DNA of 64,000 nt from an uncultured Lachnospiraceae bacterium (GTDB lineage: Bacteria > Bacillota > Clostridia > Lachnospirales > Lachnospiraceae). Position numbers and translations under genes: made by a program. The stretch lies in the NCBI GenBank assembly GCA_947382415.1, contig CANCYO010000004.1, positions 1-64,000 on the forward strand, given 5' to 3'. The notes beneath the pieces are model-generated. The model was not told the origin of the DNA and made no database searches. It saw only the letters and a program-made list of their open reading frames with translations. Positions 33,131 through 40,773 of the stretch are shown here, in pieces. Each line of letters opens with the position of its first letter. Within the stretch, counting starts at the first letter, position 1.

Positions 33131-36100
33131 ATGGATATTCAGGAAATGTTCTCGATACTTGGATTGGATGAGACCACAGATGCCGAGCTGATCAGGGCGG
33201 CATATCTTAAGAAATTGAATACCGTAAACCCGGAGGATAACCCGGAGGGCTTTAAGCGACTGCGCAGGGCATATGAGGAAGCGCTGCTCTACGGGAAGCG
33301 GCAGAACAGGCCCGTGGAGGCAGAGCCGGACGATCCGGTCAGTATCTTCCTGCGCAGGGCGGAGGCAATCTACCGTTCTATCTCGCACAGGATTGACAAA
33401 GCGGAGTGGGAGAGGCTGTTGAAGGATGAAATTCTGGACGATCTGGATCTGGGCGAGGATGCGAAGTGGCGCCTTTTTTCCATGCTGGCGGATAAGTTTC
33501 GTTTGCCGTCGGATATCTGGCGGATTCTGGATCGCACTTTCGGAATCGTACAGAATGAGAAGAACTTCAAGGAACATCTGAATGTCCATTTTGTGGATTT
33601 TATGATCCGTAACATTACCTCAGAGACAGAGGATGGCCAGTTTACGTTTGACAGATTTGAAGGAAGAGATCAGGCGGATTACGATACTTTTCTGGACTCG
33701 TACTATAAACTGAGGCGGCTTCTTGACACGAGAGAGCCGGAGGACAGAAGCGAATGGGAGAAGGAGATCTCCAGACTGGAGGCCTTTCTGGATTCCATGG
33801 ATATCTCCCATCCCAGGTATGTGCTGGACAAGGCCCGTATCTGCGTAAACCGCGGAGATCAGGCGGAGGCGGAAAGAATTGCCCGGGAGATCCTTGCGCG
33901 GGAGAACGGGCCGGATAAGGATCCGTATGTCCTGCTGGGAGGAGCAATGATACTGCTGCAGTGCGGCGGGAAGGATGAGGCAGAAAGCCTGCTGCGGGAG
34001 CTGTTGGAAAAGGAGAATTTAAACAATGATGTGATTTATAAGGCATCTTGGTTTATGGCAGAGATCTGTTTTGACCGGAATGATCTGGTTGAGGCCAGAA
34101 CCTATGTGAGGGCGGCGAGAAACTGTTATAATACGCGGGAAACCATAGATTTGGAAAATGAGATCAGCAGGGCGTTGGTGGCGCTCTATACCGGGGAACG
34201 GAAAAGTACGCTGACGCAGGAAGACGGATTGCTGTTGGCGAAAGTGTTTTTGCAGTTGGAGCAGGAGAAGCAGGCGTTGGCGTTTTTTGAGGAACATCCT
34301 TTGCTTGAGGAGGATACACCCGACTGTCATCTGCTGAAGGGCTTGATTTTATTGGGCTGCAGTGAGGCGGAGCGGGCGCTTGAGCAGGCGGAGGCATACA
34401 GGAGATGTCTGCAGGCAGAAGGCGATGCCTCAGAGCCGGAGACCGGGGAGGATGGGAAGAAGACTCAGGAGCTTGCACAGTCGTGGAGGATGGAGGCGCA
34501 GGCTTACCATCAGATGTATTTGAGATGCAAAGAGGGAGACCCGGAGGGGGCGGCTCTGCTTCGGGATAAGACAATGAATGCCATCGATACGGCAATTTCC
34601 CTATGTCCGGACGCGGTACACCTGTTGGCCGTGAAGGTGGTATTTTTAAATGATATCAGGGATTATGAGCAGGTTGTCCAAGTGTGCAGGCGGATTCTTG
34701 AAATGGCTCCGTCGGATTTTTACGCATATTATTATCTGCAGGACGCCTGTGTGAAGCTTGACCGGGCGCAGGAGGTGGTGGACGCGTTTTATGCGGCCCG
34801 CAAAATTTATGATAAGCTGCCGCAGATCTATGAACATGCGGCGACGATTTTTATCAGATACGGTCAGTACCGGGATGCCGCGCATGTGCTGGATCTGGCG
34901 GAAGAATCAGGCGTGTCTTCGCAGATGTTGTCTATTCAGAGATTTAAGGTGATGCGTCAGGATGTCACAGACGAGACCTCGTTTAAAAAGGCGGATGCGT
35001 ATGTGGAGAATCTGTTGGCAGAGCTGAAAAATGCCATGGAGCAGTCCGGCGCGGAGGCACAGGGCGATACGGAGGCACAGGGCGATACAGCGGTACAGGG
35101 CGACACGGCGGAGCATTTTGCGGAAGCCCTTCTTCAGCGCTGTTATCTGTATGACAGCCCTAAGGCCGGACATATCAAATGGAATGAGCGGCTGGATCGC
35201 ATGGAGCAGTGGGCGAAGGAAGCCCTTGAGATCTCCGACAATGTGAATATGCGTTATTTTCTGGGAAGATTGTACTGCCATTACAGGAATGACACAAAAA
35301 GGGCTTTTGAACAGTTAAAGGTCTGCGAGGAACAGGGTATGACATTTCCCTGGCTGTTTCATTATATCGGAGCCTGTTATCGTGAGGAGAAGAAGCTGAA
35401 CGAGGCCATTGCCTATGAGAAAAAGGCATTGGAGGGATATCCGGAGGAGGAAGATTTTATCTATACGCTTTCCTGGAGATATCGTGAGAAATTCGTCAAT
35501 ACGGCCCAGCGGGAATATGCGGATGAGGCTTTCCGTTACATAGAGATGCTTCGGAGCAAATTCGGGGACAGCGGACGTGAATACTGGCAGCTGGCGGTGC
35601 TGTATCTGCGGAGCGGGGATAAGGAGAAGGCGCTGGAGTGCGCGCTTCATTCACTGGAGGACGGAGAAACTGCCTTGCGCTGGCAGCAGAAGGGTAAGGT
35701 TCTGGAGATGCTCGATCGTGGGGACGAGGCGTTTGAATGCTATCAGAAAAGCATTGAGCTTGCCCGAGCGTCAGGCACAGACAGTAAATATCCGTTTACA
35801 CAAAGCTATTGGTATTTTGTGTATAAGGGCGATCATGAGGGCGGTGTGGAATGGTTTCGCGGTCAGCAGCCCCTGTTGTTGACAGAGGATCAGCGCAGGG
35901 ATAATCTGGATTCCATCATGAATCTGTATAGTTCGGCGCACCGGTGGGATGAGGCTCTGGGCATGATCACAGAGATATACGGTGGGACGGCGCTTACGGC
36001 GCATATTTGTGATTCGTGGGAATTTGAGGGCGAAAGGATCATGAACCTTTTGGATATCTATGAATTGACTCTCCCGGATGAGGAGCTTCTGGTCAAGGCA

Positions 36101-36739
36101 GATCAGGCCTGCAGGCTGCTGGAGGGAGAGGGCAGCGGGGCGCTCAGTGACGATCCGGACGGAAAGCTTAGCGCCTACCGGGAGCTGGGCTATCTCTACG
36201 CAAACAATCTTCTGGATGATAGAAGGGCATTGGTTTATTTTGAGAAGGCCATGGAACAGCTTAAGCTTCAGGGGAAAGATGCGGATAATGAGGACTGGGA
36301 GGGCCTGCTGATCAGTATGATGCGCTGTTATTGGCAGCTCGGGGAACAAGATCGGGCAAAGGCCTGCGCAGAGCTTTATATGCAGAAGCTGGAAGAGCGT
36401 TATGAGGATTGCCGTGAGCTTGGTAAGAGTGTGGAAGAATTACACGGCGGCGCCTGCGGATGCGAGAAAAATCATCTGTCGGATCTGATCCAGCTCAATA
36501 TTTTCTGCGGGAATCTCGAGAAGGCGCGCCGGCTTTTGGATAGGATGGAGAAGAGCGGGTGGTGCTGGTGGTGTCCCAGAAAGGTCTGCACCGAGGAGTG
36601 GGACTGCAGGGGATATCTGGCATTGGCAGACGGGGATAGAGAGCGCGCGGCAGAGTGTTTTGAGCGGGCGCTGGAGAGCACTCCCAATGGTTACGGCGGG
36701 GCCAGAAGGGAACTGAAACGCATCAGGCAAGGAGTCTGA
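33131..36739 (+). CDS. J-domain-like giant TPR protein
   Basis: A 1202-residue cytoplasmic protein with no signal or membrane helix. The first 55 residues look like a DnaJ J-domain (FSILGLDETTDAELIRAAY, then KKLNTVNPEDNPEGFKRL and RRAYEEAL), but the HPD tripeptide that stimulates DnaK is replaced by NPE. The rest is built of helix pairs of TPR type (for example AYYYLQDACVKLDRAQEVV and ALECYQKSIE-like units) over about 900 residues. It probably serves as a protein-assembly scaffold. A three-copy 18-bp repeat lies at about residues 641-660. GGGAGG lies 4 bases before ATG 33131. I do not know an assigned function. Confidence 0.75.
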   Translation: MDIQEMFSILGLDETTDAELIRAAYLKKLNTVNPEDNPEGFKRLRRAYEEALLYGKRQNRPVEAEPDDPVSIFLRRAEAIYRSISHRIDKAEWERLLKDEILDDLDLGEDAKWRLFSMLADKFRLPSDIWRILDRTFGIVQNEKNFKEHLNVHFVDFMIRNITSETEDGQFTFDRFEGRDQADYDTFLDSYYKLRRLLDTREPEDRSEWEKEISRLEAFLDSMDISHPRYVLDKARICVNRGDQAEAERIAREILARENGPDKDPYVLLGGAMILLQCGGKDEAESLLRELLEKENLNNDVIYKASWFMAEICFDRNDLVEARTYVRAARNCYNTRETIDLENEISRALVALYTGERKSTLTQEDGLLLAKVFLQLEQEKQALAFFEEHPLLEEDTPDCHLLKGLILLGCSEAERALEQAEAYRRCLQAEGDASEPETGEDGKKTQELAQSWRMEAQAYHQMYLRCKEGDPEGAALLRDKTMNAIDTAISLCPDAVHLLAVKVVFLNDIRDYEQVVQVCRRILEMAPSDFYAYYYLQDACVKLDRAQEVVDAFYAARKIYDKLPQIYEHAATIFIRYGQYRDAAHVLDLAEESGVSSQMLSIQRFKVMRQDVTDETSFKKADAYVENLLAELKNAMEQSGAEAQGDTEAQGDTAVQGDTAEHFAEALLQRCYLYDSPKAGHIKWNERLDRMEQWAKEALEISDNVNMRYFLGRLYCHYRNDTKRAFEQLKVCEEQGMTFPWLFHYIGACYREEKKLNEAIAYEKKALEGYPEEEDFIYTLSWRYREKFVNTAQREYADEAFRYIEMLRSKFGDSGREYWQLAVLYLRSGDKEKALECALHSLEDGETALRWQQKGKVLEMLDRGDEAFECYQKSIELARASGTDSKYPFTQSYWYFVYKGDHEGGVEWFRGQQPLLLTEDQRRDNLDSIMNLYSSAHRWDEALGMITEIYGGTALTAHICDSWEFEGERIMNLLDIYELTLPDEELLVKADQACRLLEGEGSGALSDDPDGKLSAYRELGYLYANNLLDDRRALVYFEKAMEQLKLQGKDADNEDWEGLLISMMRCYWQLGEQDRAKACAELYMQKLEERYEDCRELGKSVEELHGGACGCEKNHLSDLIQLNIFCGNLEKARRLLDRMEKSGWCWWCPRKVCTEEWDCRGYLALADGDRERAAECFERALESTPNGYGGARRELKRIRQGV
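35053..35106 (+). repeat. 18-bp in-frame repeat, three copies
   Basis: Units GGAGGCACAGGGCGATAC start at 35053 and 35071, with a diverged third at 35089. They encode EAQGDT, EAQGDT and AVQGDT in a loop between TPR segments. Confidence 0.85.
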
Positions 36740-36786
36740 GCGGACGGATTTTATTGATTCCATAGACGGGGAAAGGACGGCGGAAT

Positions 36787-37749
36787 ATGAAGTACATAAA
36801 ACTTGGCGATTCAGACATACAGGTGTCCCGGCTCTGTGTGGGGTGCATGAGTTTTGGAAAGGCCTCGGCGGATTTTCATGAGTGGACTCTGAATCCGCAG
36901 GAGACGGAAGTTTTGGTGAAGCATGCTCTGGATCTGGGCATCAATTTTTTTGACACTGCCAACGGTTATTCTCACGGAACCAGTGAGGAATATCTGGGCA
37001 GGGCGCTGCGCAATAACATTGCGAGGGAGAAGGCGGTGATCGCCACCAAGGTCTATTTTAACGAAGGACATCTGTCCAGAGAGGCCATTAACCGGGAGAT
37101 AGACGGCTCCCTGAAGCGTCTCGGGACGGATTATGTGGATCTGTATATCATTCACCGTTTTGATTACGGCACGCCCATAGAGGAGACCATGGAGGCCCTT
37201 GACGGGCTGGTGAGAGCGGGCAAGGTCAGGGCGCTGGGGGCGTCTGCCATGTACGGTTATCAGTTTATGAATATGCAGCTTGCCGCGGAGAAAAACGGTT
37301 GGACAAAATTTGTCTCCATGCAGAATCATTATAATCTGCTTTACCGGGAGGATGAGCGGGAGCTGATCCCGGTGTGCAGGCAGATGGGCGTGGCGCTTAC
37401 TCCGTACAGTCCGCTGGCGGCGGGAAGGCTCTCACGCACGGAGTGGAAGACGGACTCAAAGCGCAGTCAGACCGACTATATGGCCTCGGGAAAATATGAT
37501 GAGACGAAGGAGCAGGATTACAGGATCGTGCTGCGGGTGAAAGAGATCGCGGACAAATATCATGCGTCCATGACTCAGATCGCTCTGGCATGGCTGTTTG
37601 CAAAGGGGGCGGCCTCGCCGCTGATCGGCGCCACAAAGGCGGAGTATTTTGACGATGCGGCCGGGGCCCTTGACCTGGAACTTACTGAGGAGGAGATCGG
37701 TTATCTGGAGGAGCTTTATCTGCCGCACAGGATAAAGGGCGCTCTGTGA
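36787..37749 (+). CDS. Aldo/keto reductase
   Basis: A 320-residue NAD(P)H-dependent oxidoreductase with a TIM-barrel fold. The catalytic tetrad is visible: Asp and Tyr in FFDTANGYSHG, Lys in VIATKVYF and His in YIIHRFD. The C-terminal coenzyme-phosphate region has PLIGATKAEYFDDA. The substrate is not predictable. It lies between the TPR giant and the ibrA-like gene with short gaps (47 and 22 bases). Confidence 0.93.
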   Translation: MKYIKLGDSDIQVSRLCVGCMSFGKASADFHEWTLNPQETEVLVKHALDLGINFFDTANGYSHGTSEEYLGRALRNNIAREKAVIATKVYFNEGHLSREAINREIDGSLKRLGTDYVDLYIIHRFDYGTPIEETMEALDGLVRAGKVRALGASAMYGYQFMNMQLAAEKNGWTKFVSMQNHYNLLYREDERELIPVCRQMGVALTPYSPLAAGRLSRTEWKTDSKRSQTDYMASGKYDETKEQDYRIVLRVKEIADKYHASMTQIALAWLFAKGAASPLIGATKAEYFDDAAGALDLELTEEEIGYLEELYLPHRIKGAL

Positions 37750-37771
37750 TATCTGAGATGTAAGAGGTATT

Positions 37772-39103
37772 ATGAGACGAGAATATTTGAAGCAGAATGT
37801 GTATGAGGCGGCTCAGGAGCGTCTGCGGCTGATCTTTGAGGAATTTGACAATATCTATGTGTCTTTTTCAGGCGGAAAGGACAGTGGGCTGCTCCTGAAT
37901 CTTGTGCTGGACTTTCGGAAGAAGTATTATCCCGACAAAGCCATAGGAGTGTTTCATCAGGATTTTGAGGCGCAGTACACGGTGACTACGGAGTATGTGG
38001 AGAGAACCTTTGAGCGGATCAAGGACGAGGTGGAGCCGTACTGGGTATGTCTGCCCATGGCGACGCGGACTGCGCTGAGCAGTTATCAGATGTACTGGTA
38101 CCCATGGGATGAAACCAAAAAGGAAAGCTGGGTGCGGGAGATGCCCCAGAAGGAATATGTGATCAATCTGGACAACAATCCCGTCACCACCTACCGCTAT
38201 CGCATGCATCAGGAGGATCTGGCCAAGCAGTTCGGGCGGTGGTACCGCATATCGCACGGCAATAAGAAGACGGTGTGTCTGCTGGGGCTGAGGGCTGACG
38301 AATCCCTGCAGCGATACAGCGGATTTGTCAATAAAAAGTACGGTTATGACGGGGAGTGCTGGATCGGAAAACAGTTTAAAGACGTCTGGTGTGCATCGCC
38401 TCTGTATGACTGGTCCTCCGAGGACGTCTGGCATGCCAATGCCATGCTGGGTTACGACTATAACCGTCTGTACGATCTGTATTATATGGCGGGGCTGAAG
38501 GTTTCGCAGATGCGTGTGGCTTCGCCCTTCAATGATTATTCCAAGGATGCGCTGAACCTGTACCGCGTCATAGACCCGAAGATGTGGGTGAAGCTGGTGG
38601 GCAGGGTGCAGGGCGCTAATTTTGCCTGTATCTATGGCAAGACCAAGGCTATGGGATACCGCAATGTGACGCTGCCGGAGGGGCATACCTGGCGGTCTTA
38701 CACGATGTTTTTGTTGGACACGCTGCCCAAGAGACTGCGGAACAATTATGCCAAAAAGTTTAACTCATCTATCATTTTCTGGCACAAGACCGGAGGGGGG
38801 CTGGATGAGGAGACGATACAGGAGCTGGAGGAGCATGGATACCAGATCAGGCGCAACGGTGTGTCCAACTACACCCTGAACAAAAAGTCCAGGATTATTT
38901 TTATTGACAAAATACCGGATAACACTGACGATATCAAATCCACAAAGGATATCCCAAGTTGGAAGAGGATGTGTTTCTGTATCCTGAAAAACGATCATGT
39001 GTGCCGCTTTATGGGATTTGGGCTGAGCAGGCAGCAGCAGAAGCGGGTCGATGAAATACGGCGCAAATATAAGAGTATCGAGGAGATCGATTATGGAGTT
39101 TAA
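37772..39103 (+). CDS. IbrA-like DUF3440 phosphoadenosine phosphosulfate reductase family protein
   Basis: A 443-residue protein with an ATP-pyrophosphatase/PAPS-reductase core: the PP-loop motif VSFSGGKDSGLLL at about residues 31-43, then conserved LGLRADESLQR and CWIGKQFKDVWCASPLYDW, followed by the DUF3440 region to about residue 400. It lacks the C-terminal cysteine motif of true sulfonucleotide reductases. In E. coli IbrA works with the ParB-like IbrB as a prophage-linked regulator; the same two genes are adjacent here with an 11-base overlap. The biochemical reaction is unknown. Confidence 0.85.
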   Translation: MRREYLKQNVYEAAQERLRLIFEEFDNIYVSFSGGKDSGLLLNLVLDFRKKYYPDKAIGVFHQDFEAQYTVTTEYVERTFERIKDEVEPYWVCLPMATRTALSSYQMYWYPWDETKKESWVREMPQKEYVINLDNNPVTTYRYRMHQEDLAKQFGRWYRISHGNKKTVCLLGLRADESLQRYSGFVNKKYGYDGECWIGKQFKDVWCASPLYDWSSEDVWHANAMLGYDYNRLYDLYYMAGLKVSQMRVASPFNDYSKDALNLYRVIDPKMWVKLVGRVQGANFACIYGKTKAMGYRNVTLPEGHTWRSYTMFLLDTLPKRLRNNYAKKFNSSIIFWHKTGGGLDEETIQELEEHGYQIRRNGVSNYTLNKKSRIIFIDKIPDNTDDIKSTKDIPSWKRMCFCILKNDHVCRFMGFGLSRQQQKRVDEIRRKYKSIEEIDYGV

Positions 39104-39620
39104 AAGTCCTACATATAGCATCAGGGCAGTTCCCGTTGAAAAGGTGGAGCCCAACGATTATAATCCCAACACAGTGGCTCCGCCGGAGATGAAGCTTTTG
39201 TATGAGAGTATCAAAAATGACGGTTACACCATGCCTGTTGTCTGCTATCATGATAAGGAGAGAGACCGGTACGTCATAGTGGACGGTTTTCACCGTTATC
39301 GGATCATGTTGGAGCATACGGATATTTATGAGAGGGAGAAAGGGATGCTTCCGGTCTCTGTGATCGATAAACCCATCGACCAGCGTATGGCCAGCACCAT
39401 TCGCCATAATCGCGCAAGAGGCAGTCATGATGTGGACCTGATGAGCAATATCGTGAAGGAACTGCATGAGCTTGGCCGTTCCGACGCGTGGATTTCCAGA
39501 CATCTGGGAATGGACCGGGACGAGATTCTCCGGTTAAAGCAGATTACGGGACTTGCGGCGCTGTTTAAGGATGTGAAGTTCGGGAAAGCGTGGAAACCGG
39601 CGGAGGAGCCGGAGAACTGA
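39093..39620 (+). CDS. IbrB-like ParB/sulfiredoxin-fold protein
   Basis: A 175-residue protein. The ParB-type nuclease/CTPase fold is visible at the N-terminus (VPVEKVEPNDYNPN, YVIVDGFHRYRI, with the ParB-like GxHR as GFHR), followed by a helix-turn-helix-like segment (RSDAWISRHLGMDRDEILRL). The start at 39093 lies inside the end of the ibrA-like gene, with AGGAG upstream. Partner of the DUF3440 protein. In mobile elements such pairs occur near DNA-modification genes; here the next genes are DNA-end processing genes. Confidence 0.85.
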   Translation: MEFKSPTYSIRAVPVEKVEPNDYNPNTVAPPEMKLLYESIKNDGYTMPVVCYHDKERDRYVIVDGFHRYRIMLEHTDIYEREKGMLPVSVIDKPIDQRMASTIRHNRARGSHDVDLMSNIVKELHELGRSDAWISRHLGMDRDEILRLKQITGLAALFKDVKFGKAWKPAEEPEN

Positions 39621-39663
39621 GTGGACAAATTGATGCCTGCTGAAGCGGGCAGGAGGTATACGG

Positions 39664-40773
39664 ATGAAGATTATCCATTGCGCGGATGTGCATCTGGACT
39701 CAAAACTTTCTGCAAATCTGGACGAGCGCAGGGCGAGGATCCGGCGTGAGGAGCTGCTGCACACATTTCTGAAGATGATAGATTATGCCGCGGAGCATGA
39801 GGTAGAAGCAATATTGATCGCCGGGGATCTGTTTGACACAAGACGGGTGCAGGCGGGGGTGAGAAACGCAGTGGAGGGCGCTGTCCGTAAGCATCCGGAC
39901 ATTGACTTTTATCTTCTGAGAGGCAATCATGAGGCGGTGGGATTTCTGGATGCGCTGGAGGAGATACCGTCTAATCTGAAGCTTTTTGGCACGGACTGGA
40001 CAGGCTATGTGCTGAATCCCGGGAGAGCGGGCAATATTGTGCTCACCGGGGCAGAGCTGACGCCGGAGAAGGCGGGAACACTCTATGGAAGTCTGGTGTT
40101 GGATTATGACAAATTCAATATTGTCATGCTCCACGGGCAGCAGAATCAGTATATGGGCAGAAACCGCGCGGAGGTGATCGCTCTGGAGGCGCTGAAAAAC
40201 AAGGGAATCGATTATCTGGCGCTGGGCCATGTCCATGGGTATCATATGGAGGAGCTGGACCGGCGGGGGAAATGGTGCTACAGCGGCTGTCTGGAGGGAC
40301 GGGGCTTCGACGAGTGCGGGGAGCATGGCTTTGTGCTTCTGGATATTGATGAGAACAGTCTGGAATACCGGTGTGAGCGGGTGCCGTTTGCGGGCAGACG
40401 GCTGCATGAGCTGGAGGTGGATGTGACGGGATGCACTACTTCTTTGGAGATGGCGGATGTGGTGGGAGACGCTCTGGCGGAGCAGAACTGGCCTTCCAGG
40501 GATCTGGTGAAGGTGATCCTCACCGGCCGGGTGGATGTGACCTGTGAGAAGAATACGGAGTTTATGACGAGGAAACTGGAGGACGGATTCTTTTATTTAA
40601 AGATTTATGACGAGACCAGGCTCACGGTGGACTTTGACAGCTTTCTGTTGGATGAGTCCCTGAAGGGAGAGTTTGTGCGGCAGGTGAGGGCTGCGGGGGA
40701 GCTCTCGGAGGAGACGAAGTCGGTTGTGATCCGGTATGGACTGCAGGCGTTGGCCGGGGAGGACATAGTATAG
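39664..40773 (+). CDS. yhaO: SbcD/Mre11-like DNA exonuclease (YhaO type)
   Basis: A 369-residue metallophosphoesterase. Motifs in order: HCADVHLDSK, IAGDLFDTRR, LLRGNHEA, VMLHGQQNQY and LGHVHGYH, which together bind two metals as in Mre11/SbcD. The length and the partner gene fit the YhaO branch rather than SbcD proper. The AGGAGG site (39651-39656) partly lies in a 5-bp hairpin stem (39636-39640 with 39649-39653). The stop abuts the start of the SbcC-like gene. Confidence 0.9.
   Translation: MKIIHCADVHLDSKLSANLDERRARIRREELLHTFLKMIDYAAEHEVEAILIAGDLFDTRRVQAGVRNAVEGAVRKHPDIDFYLLRGNHEAVGFLDALEEIPSNLKLFGTDWTGYVLNPGRAGNIVLTGAELTPEKAGTLYGSLVLDYDKFNIVMLHGQQNQYMGRNRAEVIALEALKNKGIDYLALGHVHGYHMEELDRRGKWCYSGCLEGRGFDECGEHGFVLLDIDENSLEYRCERVPFAGRRLHELEVDVTGCTTSLEMADVVGDALAEQNWPSRDLVKVILTGRVDVTCEKNTEFMTRKLEDGFFYLKIYDETRLTVDFDSFLLDESLKGEFVRQVRAAGELSEETKSVVIRYGLQALAGEDIV

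Noticed and set aside
37772..39103. A sulfate-assimilation PAPS reductase (CysH)
   Set aside because: It carries the DUF3440 region and ParB-like partner and lacks the CysH C-terminal cysteine signature and sulfate genes nearby.
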